From the NCBI RefSeq assembly GCF_003259675.1, contig NZ_PZJG01000006.1:1-64000 (forward strand): a stretch of 64,000 nucleotides of DNA, in the 5' to 3' direction. A program made the translations under genes and the position numbers. Below are positions 8,757-17,853 of this stretch, in pieces (position 1 is the stretch's first letter; every line of letters starts with the position of its first letter). The stretch comes from Macrococcoides bohemicum (GTDB lineage Bacteria; Bacillota; Bacilli; Staphylococcales; Staphylococcaceae). The notes beneath the pieces were generated by a model. The model saw only the letters and a program-made list of their open reading frames with translations. It was not told the origin of the DNA and did not search any database.

Positions 8757-9731
8757 ATGAATAATATATTAGATATTGCGAATCTCGCTGGCGTTTCAAA
8801 AAGCACCGTCTCACGATATTTAAACGGTGGTTCAGTAAGTGAGAAGACGAGACAGAAAATTGATAAAATTGTGCAGGAAACGGGTTTCAAGCCTAACCAG
8901 TTTGCACAAAGTTTAAAAGCGAAACGCACCAACATGATAGGTGTTATCGTACCCCGACTAAATTCATTTGCTTCTAATGAAACGTTACTCGGTATTGAAA
9001 CGACACTACGCCGTCAAAACTATCAAACTTTAATTGCCAATACTGATCTATCACTTGATTTAGAGTTAAATGCGATTAAGACTTTTCATACGAGTAAAGT
9101 AGATGGCATCATTCTGTTGGCTACGACTTTAACTGAAGAACATATCGAACTCATCGCTTCATTAGATAAACCATTCCTGCTTATTGGTCAACAAGATAAA
9201 CATATCCACTCAATTATTCAGAATGATTATGCAGCAGGCATAAAAATCGGTAAATATTTTAAAAATCTCGAATATCAAAATATCGCTTATCTTGGTGTAC
9301 CTGAAACTGATATTGCAGTGGGTCAAAAAAGAAAACAAGGTGTAATTAATGGGTTTGGTCAAACCATCCCTATATACGAAACAACTTTTAAACTTCAGGA
9401 TGCAACAGAAACTGCAAAGCAGTTAGTAGATAAATATGATGCACTTATTTGTGCAACAGATAATATTGCACTCGGTGTATTGAAAGCAGCCCAACAACAA
9501 AACTTAAAAGTACCTGACCAACTATCGATAACTGGATTTGGCGGTTATGAAACGACATCTATTGTGACGCCGATGATTACGACGATTAAATTTCCCTATT
9601 TTGAAACAGGCGCGTTAGCAGCTAAATCAATGCTCGATTTAATTGACGAAAAAGAGGTGCCGTTACTTCAGGAAATGTCGTTTGAATTAGAAGAAAAAGA
9701 AAGCGTTGACAAAAAAGCAGTACAAGCATAA
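8757..9731 (+). CDS. scrR: Sucrose operon repressor ScrR (LacI family)
   Basis: 324-aa LacI/GalR regulator. The N-terminal helix-turn-helix DIANLAGVSKSTVSRYLNGG is followed by a periplasmic-binding-protein-like sensor domain (GVIVPRLNSFASN onward). Its direct location upstream of scrB and scrK identifies it as the sucrose regulator; in staphylococci ScrR represses scrA and scrB. AAGGGGTGG precedes the ATG. The three genes probably form one transcript, as only 46 bases separate scrR from scrB. I could not identify an operator with confidence. Confidence 0.88.
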   Translation: MNNILDIANLAGVSKSTVSRYLNGGSVSEKTRQKIDKIVQETGFKPNQFAQSLKAKRTNMIGVIVPRLNSFASNETLLGIETTLRRQNYQTLIANTDLSLDLELNAIKTFHTSKVDGIILLATTLTEEHIELIASLDKPFLLIGQQDKHIHSIIQNDYAAGIKIGKYFKNLEYQNIAYLGVPETDIAVGQKRKQGVINGFGQTIPIYETTFKLQDATETAKQLVDKYDALICATDNIALGVLKAAQQQNLKVPDQLSITGFGGYETTSIVTPMITTIKFPYFETGALAAKSMLDLIDEKEVPLLQEMSFELEEKESVDKKAVQA

Positions 9732-9777
9732 AATGACACTAAATAGAATGGAACCGGTACCAAAAAGGAGTATAAAT

Positions 9778-11262
9778 ATGATTGAATGGACACGAGAAGA
9801 ACGATATCAAAGATTAGAAACATTCCCTGAAGACCAATATTTAAAATTAATAGAACAGACGAAACAATCTCCTCACAGACAGTTATTTCATATTCAGCCA
9901 CCAACGGGATTACTCAACGATCCAAATGGATTTGCTTATTTCAACGGACAGTATCATTTATTCTATCAATGGTTTCCGTTAGGACCCGTACATGGTTTGA
10001 AGTACTGGTATCATACCGTAAGTGATGATCTTGCAACTTTTAAAAATGTAGGAATTGCACTCCGTCCAGATACACAGTTTGATAGTCATGGTGCTTATTC
10101 GGGCTCCGGACTAGTTGTAGATGATACGCTGAAACTAATCTATACAGGCAATCATCGTACAGATGCATGGGAACGCATACCTTATCAGATGATTGCAACG
10201 TTGCATAAAGACGGCATGATTACAAAGGATGAGACACCGATTATTAGTGGTCCACAATCTGGCTATACAGATCATTTCCGCGACCCGAAAGTATGGTTTG
10301 AAAATGGATACTACTATGCCGTGATTGGCGCACAAAGAACCGATGAGACAGGTACTGTTGTTGTATATCAATCAATTGATTTAAAACACTGGACATTTAT
10401 CTCTGAGTTAAAAACTGACTATACCGACTTTGGATATATGTGGGAGTGTCCGGATTATTTTGAATTGAATAATACGGATGTATTATTATTCTGCCCACAA
10501 GGCGTGGATAAATATGAGGATCAGTTCTGGAACATTTATCAATCTGGCTATGTGCTCGGTAAACTCGACAAAGAGACATTCGAAATGATACATGGTGATT
10601 TTATAGAACTGGATCATGGATTTGATTTCTATGCACCTCAAACAACACTCGATAAAGATGGAAACAGAGTATTAATTGGATGGATGGGATTACCTGATAC
10701 AGGCTATCCAACCGATAAAGAAGGATGGGCGCACTGTTTAACAATTCCACGCGTATTAACGATAGAAGATAACAAGTTACGTCAACGTCCGGTGGAATCA
10801 CTTAAATCATTACGTGGTAACGTAGAAACGGCAGAAGGTTATGCTACGAAAAAGAATGTAAAACTTCATCCTTATGAAGGGACGCACTATGAATTAATCG
10901 TTGATGTTCTGGACAATGATTCAACAGAATTTTATATAGAGTTACGTGTATCTAAGAAAGAAAGTACCATGATCACATATAACAAAGCAGAGAAACGCAT
11001 CACGCTGGATCGATTTGATAGTGGGCAATTACCAGAAGGTGTTGATGGGTATAGCCGTTCAGTTGTATTAGATGAAGATTTAAAGCAATTACAAATATTC
11101 GTTGATACTTCGTCCATAGAAATTTTTATCAATGACGGAGAGAAAGTAATGACAACGCGTATCTTTACATCTCAAGATGCTAAAGGAATTCGCACATCGA
11201 CTGAATCAGGTCAGGTGTACTTTAAATTTACAAAATATGACCTAAAGGAGGCTAATGAATGA
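9778..11262 (+). CDS. scrB: Sucrose-6-phosphate hydrolase (GH32)
   Basis: Glycoside hydrolase family 32 enzyme of 494 aa that splits sucrose-6-phosphate into glucose-6-phosphate and fructose. The nucleophile motif LLNDPNGFAYFNGQYHLFYQ, the transition-state motif FRDPKV and the acid/base motif WECPDYF are all present, followed by a C-terminal beta-sandwich. The start is ATG at 9778 with AAAAGGAG 7 bases before it. The stop overlaps the scrK start (ATGA). The intracellular phosphorylated substrate implies a PTS transporter, which is not in this window. Confidence 0.95.
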   Translation: MIEWTREERYQRLETFPEDQYLKLIEQTKQSPHRQLFHIQPPTGLLNDPNGFAYFNGQYHLFYQWFPLGPVHGLKYWYHTVSDDLATFKNVGIALRPDTQFDSHGAYSGSGLVVDDTLKLIYTGNHRTDAWERIPYQMIATLHKDGMITKDETPIISGPQSGYTDHFRDPKVWFENGYYYAVIGAQRTDETGTVVVYQSIDLKHWTFISELKTDYTDFGYMWECPDYFELNNTDVLLFCPQGVDKYEDQFWNIYQSGYVLGKLDKETFEMIHGDFIELDHGFDFYAPQTTLDKDGNRVLIGWMGLPDTGYPTDKEGWAHCLTIPRVLTIEDNKLRQRPVESLKSLRGNVETAEGYATKKNVKLHPYEGTHYELIVDVLDNDSTEFYIELRVSKKESTMITYNKAEKRITLDRFDSGQLPEGVDGYSRSVVLDEDLKQLQIFVDTSSIEIFINDGEKVMTTRIFTSQDAKGIRTSTESGQVYFKFTKYDLKEANE

Positions 11263-12209
11263 GCGCATTATATGCAATTGGGGAAGCATTAATTGACTTT
11301 ATTCCGCAGACAAAAGGGGTTAAATTAAAAGAGGTTAAATCTTTTGAGACAAAAGTAGGAGGGGCTCCAGCAAACGTTGCAGCAAGTGTAGCTAAGTTAG
11401 GCGGAAAGTCTTATTTAATTTCACAACTTGGTGTTGATGCATTTGGAGATTTAATCATCGATACGCTGGAAGATACAGGCGTCGATACCTCATATATTAC
11501 ACGTACAAACGAAGCGAACACTGCACTTGCTTTTGTAAGTTTAACGCTGGAAGGAGAACGCGATTTTTCCTTTTACCGAAATCCTTCTGCAGATATGTTA
11601 AGAACAGCAGACAACTTACCTAGAGAGATTCGACCGGAAGACATTATGCATTTCTCATCAGTTGATTTAATTCCTTCACCGATGAAAGACACACATATCG
11701 CATTGATAGAAAAATTCCATGAAGCAGGTGGGTTAGTCATCTTTGATCCAAACTTAAGATTTCCACTTTGGCCAGATAAAGCATTACTTAAAGAAACAGT
11801 ACAGACTTTTATGCCGAAAGCACATATTTTGAAAATTTCAGATGAAGAACTGGAATTTATTACAGGTATCAGTGATGTTAACGAAGCAATTCAAAGTCTG
11901 TTTATTGGTCATACAGAAGCGGTCATCTATACAGAAGGTCCAAAAGGCGCAACCCTATATTTTAAAGATCATAATGTTCACGCACCAGGAGAAGTTGTCA
12001 CGGTAGAAGATACGACAGGCGCAGGAGATGCTTTTATCGGTGCTGTAATCTATCAATTGTTAAATAAAACACAACAAATTAGCTATCTCAAAGAAAATGC
12101 TTACGATATATTAGCATTTGCTAATCAAGTAGGGGCATACACCACAACAGGTAAAGGTGCTATCGAAAGTTTACCAAATAAAAATGACTTAAAACTACGA
12201 TTTTCCTAA
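11259..12209 (+). CDS. scrK: Fructokinase (PfkB family)
   Basis: 316-aa ribokinase/PfkB-family sugar kinase that phosphorylates the fructose released by ScrB. It has the family entry GEALIDFIPQ, the first signature GGAPANVAASVAKLGG and the second signature DTTGAGDAFIGAV containing the catalytic Asp. AAAGGAG lies 8 bases before the ATG, within the scrB end. A terminator follows. In S. aureus the agr operon starts beyond this gene; here it does not. Confidence 0.93.
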   Translation: MSALYAIGEALIDFIPQTKGVKLKEVKSFETKVGGAPANVAASVAKLGGKSYLISQLGVDAFGDLIIDTLEDTGVDTSYITRTNEANTALAFVSLTLEGERDFSFYRNPSADMLRTADNLPREIRPEDIMHFSSVDLIPSPMKDTHIALIEKFHEAGGLVIFDPNLRFPLWPDKALLKETVQTFMPKAHILKISDEELEFITGISDVNEAIQSLFIGHTEAVIYTEGPKGATLYFKDHNVHAPGEVVTVEDTTGAGDAFIGAVIYQLLNKTQQISYLKENAYDILAFANQVGAYTTTGKGAIESLPNKNDLKLRFS

Positions 12210-12224
12210 AATTGTAGTTTTTTT
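12191..12224 (+). terminator. scr operon terminator
   Basis: AAAACTAC-(16-base loop region)-GTAGTTTTTTT overlaps the scrK stop and ends in a T run. Confidence 0.8.
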
Positions 12225-12369
12225 AATAAAATGCATTTTTTATGAATAATTTAAAAATTTATTTAAATTATTCACAACATGTAGTATATAATATATATAA
12301 GTATTAATTACAAATTAATATTTTGTAATATTGTCTTGTTTTTAATGAAAAGTTTGGAGGTTATTAGCT

Positions 12370-13221
12370 ATGTATTCCGTTTTAGGCCAAATTACACAAA
12401 TGTACGACACATTCACCCCCGTAGAGAAACGCATTGCAGATTTGATGATTGATCAGCCTGTAAAAGTAGTGAATTTACCGATTAAAGAGATAGCGAAAAT
12501 GGCAGGAACGAGTGAAGCTGCCATCGTACGGTTCAGCAAGCGCCTAGGACTTTCTGGAATAAAAGTTGTAAAAGTAGAACTTGCAAGAGAATTACATACG
12601 ATTGACATTGAGAAAAAACCTTCTAAGATAGAATTTACAGACTCCGTTGAAGTTTTAAAAGAAAAAGTATTCAATAATTCAATTCAAGCTTTATACAATA
12701 CAGAAAAGATATTGTCGCCAAAATTAATTGATGATGCAGCCCAAGCTATCATCAAAGCAAAGCGTATGATGATATTTGGCGTTGGGATAGCTCAAGTTGT
12801 TGGAGAAGACTTCAGACTTAAGCTTGCGCAAATTGATAAACTTGCACATATTGCAAGTGATTCATTTACCGCAGTATCAATGCTTGGCAACTTCGAACAA
12901 GGTGACGTATTGTTTGCAATAACTTCATCAGGTAGAAGTAAAGAAATTATTGAAGTAATTAAGTATGCTAAGAGACAAAATGTTACGATTGTCTTACTTA
13001 CTCAAAAAGTACCTTCTCCTGCTTTGAGAATGGCTGATATTGCTCTTGCTATGGCGAAAGAAGAAAATGAAATTAAAGTTGGAACGATGACAGTACGTAT
13101 TGTTCAACTTGCTATTATTGATGCAGTATATTTAAGAATTGGCTCAATCCAAAAAGAAGAAGTTGTTAAAATATTAACAAATGTTAATAATGCACATAAA
13201 GAGATTCAAGATGCACAATAA
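12370..13221 (+). CDS. RpiR/MurR-family transcriptional regulator
   Basis: 283-aa regulator with an N-terminal RpiR-type helix-turn-helix (IKEIAKMAGTSEAAIVRFSKRLG, about residues 37-59) and a C-terminal SIS sugar-phosphate-binding domain (MMIFGVGIAQ..., ITSSGRSKEIIEVI). Such proteins respond to phosphosugars. GGAGG precedes the ATG. No metabolic partner gene is adjacent on the same strand, so the effector is unknown; sugar or amino-sugar metabolism is likely. The very AT-rich 5' region (12240-12350) contains the promoter but no recognisable operator. Confidence 0.87.
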   Translation: MYSVLGQITQMYDTFTPVEKRIADLMIDQPVKVVNLPIKEIAKMAGTSEAAIVRFSKRLGLSGIKVVKVELARELHTIDIEKKPSKIEFTDSVEVLKEKVFNNSIQALYNTEKILSPKLIDDAAQAIIKAKRMMIFGVGIAQVVGEDFRLKLAQIDKLAHIASDSFTAVSMLGNFEQGDVLFAITSSGRSKEIIEVIKYAKRQNVTIVLLTQKVPSPALRMADIALAMAKEENEIKVGTMTVRIVQLAIIDAVYLRIGSIQKEEVVKILTNVNNAHKEIQDAQ

Positions 13222-13233
13222 TGTTAAATAAAT

Positions 13234-13272
13234 AAAAAAGATCATTGAAATATTTTTTCAATGATCTTTTTT
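13234..13272. terminator. Bidirectional terminator
   Basis: AAAAAAGATCATTGAAA-TATTT-TTTCAATGATCTTTTTT, a long perfect hairpin between the converging RpiR-family and nitroreductase genes. Confidence 0.9.
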
Positions 13273-13278
13273 ATAAGG

Positions 13279-13902
13279 TTACTTTTTAACGATAAAGCGG
13301 TTCTCTACAGGTTGGAACTCTTTTGGACCAACTTCTGAACCAACTGAACCAAACGGCATTTGTGCAACAAGTTCCCAAGTTGCAGGAATATCGAATTCGC
13401 TTGCAACTTTCTCATCGATAACACCATCATAATGTTGTAATGATGCACCTAATCCTTTATTGGCAAAAGCTGTCCAGATTGCAAATTGATGCATTGCATT
13501 TGATTGTTGTGCCCATAGAGGGAATTTCGGAGCATAAGCAGCGAATTTTTCTTGTAATCCTTCAGTTACTTTACTATCGATGTAATATAATACAGTACCG
13601 TAACCAGCCTTAAAGCTATTGATTTTTTGTTCGGTTTCACTGAAATCGCGGTCTGGCCCCATCAATTCTTTTAAGCTGTCTTTAGTGATATCCCATAATT
13701 TTTTATGCTGATCATTTAATAATAAAACAACACGCGTACTTTGTGAGTTGAAAGCTGATGGTACATGTTTAACTGTGTCAGAAATAATTTTTTCGATTGC
13801 TTCATCAGAAATTGGTGATTTTGGTTCGATGTGATAAATTGAACGTCTGTTTTCGATTGCCTCTTCAAAACTTTCTGCTAAATCTTTTTTAAATAAACTC
13901 AT
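13279..13902 (-). CDS. Nitroreductase-family flavoprotein
   Basis: 207-aa FMN-dependent oxidoreductase of the nitroreductase superfamily. The ENRRSIY start and the APSAFNSQ-like segment (VPSAFNSQSTRVV) that binds FMN are visible, as is the C-terminal GLGASLQHY. A strong AAGGAG precedes the ATG. It lies 24 bases downstream of the VOC dioxygenase gene on the same strand, a pairing reminiscent of B. subtilis quinone and catechol detoxification genes (mhqA/mhqN type). The actual substrate is unknown. Confidence 0.85.
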   Translation of the reverse strand: MSLFKKDLAESFEEAIENRRSIYHIEPKSPISDEAIEKIISDTVKHVPSAFNSQSTRVVLLLNDQHKKLWDITKDSLKELMGPDRDFSETEQKINSFKAGYGTVLYYIDSKVTEGLQEKFAAYAPKFPLWAQQSNAMHQFAIWTAFANKGLGASLQHYDGVIDEKVASEFDIPATWELVAQMPFGSVGSEVGPKEFQPVENRFIVKK

Positions 13903-13926
13903 TGTCGTTTCTCCTTTTTTATTATA

Positions 13927-14778
13927 TTAATTACTTCGTATCATTAACCTGATACCTATACCATTTGGATCTTTTATAACTTCAGAATTCCCGTCTTTAT
14001 GCATCATTAATCCTTTTTCGTGTAACAACTTTTTGAAATACGCAACATCTTCATCATTTGGCATCTGAATATCGAAACGGCGTATACCTGGTGCGTCTTG
14101 TTCAGGTTGTTCAGTCGCTTTATCCCACGTATTTAAGCCGAGATGATGGTGATATCCAGCTGCTGATAGAAATGCAGCACTCGTTCCGTATTTAGTCATA
14201 ACATCCATGCCGAAGAAATTCTCATAGAAAGCAATACTTTTATCGAGATCGATGACAGATAGATGCATATGTCCCATAATTGTATCAGGATGTAACCCTT
14301 TGAAAGGTAAGTTGTTATTCGTAGCAAGTACACCGCTGAAATCCATTTCAGTTGTACCCATCACGATATCGCCGTTTTCTTCAAATTCCCATTTTGAAGA
14401 TGGCACATCACGATAAATTTCAATGCCATTACCTTCTGGATCTTGTAGATAGATCGCCTCAGATACATCATGATTACTTGCGCCGGAAAGCGGATAACCA
14501 GTTTTGATGAGGTGGAAAAAGATATTACCTAATGCTTCGCGAGACGGCACAAGTAATGCAAAATGAAATAATCCAGCTGACTTTACTCTTTTTTTATTCG
14601 TTTGGTACAGATAAATTAAAGGACGGTTTCTAGTGCCGAGTACTGCATATTGATCCGTTGTCTCTAAAATATTTAGTCCTAAAATTTCGTTGTAAAATAC
14701 TAAACTGTTCTCCATAAAATTTACATTTAGATGGATTGCACCGATATGCGTGTCGTTCGAAAAATATTTTGCTTCCAT
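13927..14778 (-). CDS. VOC-family ring-cleavage dioxygenase (CatE-like)
   Basis: 283-aa vicinal-oxygen-chelate protein made of two VOC modules. The N-terminal module starts HIGAIHLNVNFMENSLVFY and the second HMHLSVIDLDKSIAFYENFFG. The metal ligands are probably the His of HMHLSV, the His of YHHHLGLNTW and the Glu near the end of the second module. The family includes catechol-2,3-dioxygenases such as CatE and the MhqA group. With the downstream nitroreductase it probably forms a quinone/catechol stress operon. An AGGAG site precedes the ATG. Confidence 0.85.
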   Translation of the reverse strand: MEAKYFSNDTHIGAIHLNVNFMENSLVFYNEILGLNILETTDQYAVLGTRNRPLIYLYQTNKKRVKSAGLFHFALLVPSREALGNIFFHLIKTGYPLSGASNHDVSEAIYLQDPEGNGIEIYRDVPSSKWEFEENGDIVMGTTEMDFSGVLATNNNLPFKGLHPDTIMGHMHLSVIDLDKSIAFYENFFGMDVMTKYGTSAAFLSAAGYHHHLGLNTWDKATEQPEQDAPGIRRFDIQMPNDEDVAYFKKLLHEKGLMMHKDGNSEVIKDPNGIGIRLMIRSN

Positions 14779-14804
14779 AGTTTAATGACTCCTAAGTATA
14801 TTTT

Positions 14805-14828
14805 GTATATTATATATAATTAATATAC
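14805..14828. promoter_or_regulatory. Palindrome upstream of the dioxygenase operon
   Basis: GTATATTA and TAATATAC form perfect 8-bp arms around an 8-base AT spacer, 27 bases before the VOC gene. This is the expected place and form for a MarR/DUF24-type operator. The regulator is not in the window and the assignment is inference. Confidence 0.4.
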
Positions 14829-14996
14829 CACATCATATTATAAATTAAAACGATTTAATGTTATTATACCAACTTTTATAAATTTATTGCAGTTATATAT
14901 ACTATGTTAAATATATGTAACAATACGCTCACTTAATAGAAAATAATATATCTGTGCTTTATAATGAATATAATTGGAAATTTGGAGGAATGTATA

Positions 14997-15980
14997 ATGC
15001 GCAAATTAAAGCTACATTCGATTGCTTTAACGACAGCTGCTTTAACGTTAAGTCTAAATGCATTAGACATTAACTCAGCAGAGGCTAACGAAATCACACA
15101 TAAACCAGCAAGTACAGTAGAAATCGTTTCAACAGAAATGAATCAACCCACTAATGACACACCTTCTATAGAGCGCCCTACGACAGAAGCAAGAACCACT
15201 GAAACACCGACTACTGAGGAAAAGTCTACCGAAAAGACGATTGTTACATCTCAAACAAGTGAAACGAATAATAAAGGAACTGAAAAGCCGGCAGAAGAAC
15301 CCGCTAAGACTACTACCCCTTCAACAAAGCCAGCTACGAATGATCAGACCCTTAAGCCAAGTGTAGGGGCACCAGTGACGACTGAAAAGCCGACTACTGA
15401 GCAACCTGTGAAAGTACCAGGTCCTGTGACACAACCAACAGAGCCTGTGACAACTGAAAAACCGAATGTTCCAACGGATAATAATATTGGAACTAACCCT
15501 TCAACACCAGGTATACCATCACAGCCAGGGATACCGAGTACTGGAGGCGGGGACGATACACCTGTACCACCAGCACCAAAGCCACCTGTCGATGGGAGTA
15601 TAGATGAAGACAAACATGAATATACTGAGAAACCAGGTGAATTCTCTCCAGCTAAAGGTGAAGCTTACTATACAGCGTTAGACAAACACGTTGGAGAACT
15701 TGTGACAACAAAGATTGAAAAGTCTAAAGATATAGATGATGCAACACAGACAGAAGATTTAGTTGCAGATAATAAAGACAAGAAAGTATCGAACGAAACG
15801 GGTACTTCAAAACAAACAAAATCGACTAAAGATAAACAAAAAGATTCAGACAAAGAGAAACAGTCGAAAAAAGAAAAAGACCAGATAAAAGCATTACCTG
15901 ATACAGGTGAAGTAACGTCATTATTTGGATATATCACAGCACTTCTACTAGCAGGATCTGTTTTAGTGAGAAAGAAATAA
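14997..15980 (+). CDS. LPXTG-anchored, Thr/Pro/Glu-rich surface protein
   Basis: 327-aa cell-wall protein. It has a signal peptide (MRKLKLHSIALTTAALTLSL to about the SAEANE cleavage region), then a low-complexity stalk rich in Thr, Glu and Pro (PTTE, EKPTTEQP repeats) up to residue ~200, a short charged region and a Lys/Asp-rich spacer. The C-terminus has LPDTG, a hydrophobic segment and RKK, a complete sortase A signal. No ligand-binding A domain is recognisable. The ATG at 14997 follows TTTGGAGG; TATAAT at 14960 is a probable -10 box. Confidence 0.88.
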   Translation: MRKLKLHSIALTTAALTLSLNALDINSAEANEITHKPASTVEIVSTEMNQPTNDTPSIERPTTEARTTETPTTEEKSTEKTIVTSQTSETNNKGTEKPAEEPAKTTTPSTKPATNDQTLKPSVGAPVTTEKPTTEQPVKVPGPVTQPTEPVTTEKPNVPTDNNIGTNPSTPGIPSQPGIPSTGGGDDTPVPPAPKPPVDGSIDEDKHEYTEKPGEFSPAKGEAYYTALDKHVGELVTTKIEKSKDIDDATQTEDLVADNKDKKVSNETGTSKQTKSTKDKQKDSDKEKQSKKEKDQIKALPDTGEVTSLFGYITALLLAGSVLVRKK

Positions 15981-15990
15981 TTACAAAAAA

Positions 15991-16017
15991 TACGCTTAGG
16001 CTCATAGCCTAAGCGTA
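15991..16017. terminator. Bidirectional terminator
   Basis: TACGCTTAGGC-TCATA-GCCTAAGCGTA lies between the converging surface-protein and peptidase genes, with A and T runs on the two sides. Confidence 0.85.
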
Positions 16018-16027
16018 TTTCTACGTA

Positions 16028-17722
16028 TTAAAATTTAGAAGTATCAATTTGTTCTAGATAGTCTTCAAGGAATGCCATCACATCTTTTAATGTTCCATCT
16101 TTAAATGGAGATTTTAAGTGTGCAGCTTCTACAATTTTATTGAATGGCAGAGATCCACCGATATCACAAATATGCAGATAATCTTTCCATGCTCCTTCAA
16201 AATCTTCACTAGAACGTTTAAAGAATTGGAATGCACATACTTGAGCTAAAGTGTAATCGATATAATAGAATGGAGATTCAAATATATGTCCTTGTCTATG
16301 CCATAATGCGCCATCGATTAGTGGTGCAATACCATCATAATCTTTATGCGGTAAGTATTTAGCTTCTAGAGATTGCCATGCCTCACGTCGTTCTTTCGGT
16401 GTCATTTCAGGATTACCATAGACGATATGCTGGAACTCGTCCACTGCAACACCATAAGGAAGGAATTGAATCGCATCTCCGATATGTTTATATTTAAATT
16501 TATCCGCATTGTTAAAGAATAAATCCATCCATTTGTAAGTGAAGAATTCCATACTCATTGAATGAATTTCACATGATTCATGTGTCGGCCATAAATAATC
16601 AGGCACACTTAGTTCGCGAGAGCGATATACCTGGAAGGCATGTCCTGCTTCATGTGTTAATACAGTAATATCATGGTCTGTGCCGTTAAAATTAGAGAAG
16701 ATGAATGGTGATTTGTAATCATCGATAAATGTACAATATCCACCTGCCTGTTTACCTTTTTTCGCTTCCACATCAAAGAGTTCACGTTCCATCATAAACT
16801 GATAGAATTCATCTGTTTCAGAGCTTAATTCACGATACATCTTACGACCATTTTCTAAAATCGTCTGAGCATCATCTTTTGGTGACTCATTACCATCTGT
16901 AAATAAAATCGGTTCATCATAAACCTTTAAACGATCAACGCCGATACGTTCAGCTTGCGCCTGATATAATTTTTGTGCAAGTGGCACAACATGCGTTTTA
17001 ATTTGCTCGCGATAGTTTTGTACCATGTCAGGTGTATAATCAACGCGGCGCATACGCACATATCCAAGTTCGATGAAGTTGTCAAAACCTAGTTTCACTG
17101 CGATTTCGTGACGTACTTTAACTAAACGGTCATAAATATCATCATATTGATCCATTAACCCTGCACGATAATTTTGTACGGCAAGTGTCGCAGACTTACG
17201 TTCTTCACGGTCACTAGACTCGAGGAATTTCCCCATTTGAGCAAAAGTATACGTTTCACCTTTATATTCAATTTCAGCTGAAGCCACAAGTTTAGAGTAC
17301 TCAGAAGAAATCTTATTTTCTTTATTTAATAGATCTTTAATAGATTCATCGAACTGTTTCACATAAAGTTCAGCTAAATCAAAAAGTTGTTCCCCGTACA
17401 CTGCTTTGAGCTCATCTTTGAATTGACTTCTGTTTAATGCATTGTAATAAAGTGATTCAAAATAGACGATTTCCCCGTTGTTATCATCGAAGAAATCACG
17501 TTCTTTTTCGTAGAATGCATCCTTTGTATTAATTGATGCGCGAACATATGCCAGATTAAACATTGAATCAATCTTGTTACGTAAAGCATTGATTTTATCA
17601 ATGACTTGAATCTGTTCTTCTACAGATTGTGCCTGATCAAAGTCAGTATATAACTGTGTAAACTGTTCCTTTGCATCTGTTAAATCGGGTCTCGCATATT
17701 TGTAGTCTTGGAAAGTAGTCAT
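16028..17722 (-). CDS. M3-family oligoendopeptidase
   Basis: 564-aa zinc metallopeptidase related to PepF that degrades intracellular oligopeptides. The catalytic HEXXH motif is seen as LTHEAGHAFQV around residue 340, followed by the third ligand region THESCEIHSMSMEFF. No signal peptide is present, so it acts in the cytoplasm. An AAGGAG site precedes the ATG. It is monocistronic and divergent from the PPK2 gene. Confidence 0.93.
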   Translation of the reverse strand: MTTFQDYKYARPDLTDAKEQFTQLYTDFDQAQSVEEQIQVIDKINALRNKIDSMFNLAYVRASINTKDAFYEKERDFFDDNNGEIVYFESLYYNALNRSQFKDELKAVYGEQLFDLAELYVKQFDESIKDLLNKENKISSEYSKLVASAEIEYKGETYTFAQMGKFLESSDREERKSATLAVQNYRAGLMDQYDDIYDRLVKVRHEIAVKLGFDNFIELGYVRMRRVDYTPDMVQNYREQIKTHVVPLAQKLYQAQAERIGVDRLKVYDEPILFTDGNESPKDDAQTILENGRKMYRELSSETDEFYQFMMERELFDVEAKKGKQAGGYCTFIDDYKSPFIFSNFNGTDHDITVLTHEAGHAFQVYRSRELSVPDYLWPTHESCEIHSMSMEFFTYKWMDLFFNNADKFKYKHIGDAIQFLPYGVAVDEFQHIVYGNPEMTPKERREAWQSLEAKYLPHKDYDGIAPLIDGALWHRQGHIFESPFYYIDYTLAQVCAFQFFKRSSEDFEGAWKDYLHICDIGGSLPFNKIVEAAHLKSPFKDGTLKDVMAFLEDYLEQIDTSKF

Positions 17723-17853
17723 TAAAATGCTCCTTATCTATTTATTATCTAATTTTTCTTACTATTCTTATAATACTCTAAACATACAGAATAAGGAATA
17801 TATTTATTGTTATTCAGATGATATAATTAATGTATGAGATTAGGGGGATGAAT

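Noticed and set aside
15344-15937. Two 89-codon minus-strand ORFs in the surface protein gene
   Set aside because: Open only because of the Thr/Pro/Glu-rich codon pattern of the stalk; no RBS.
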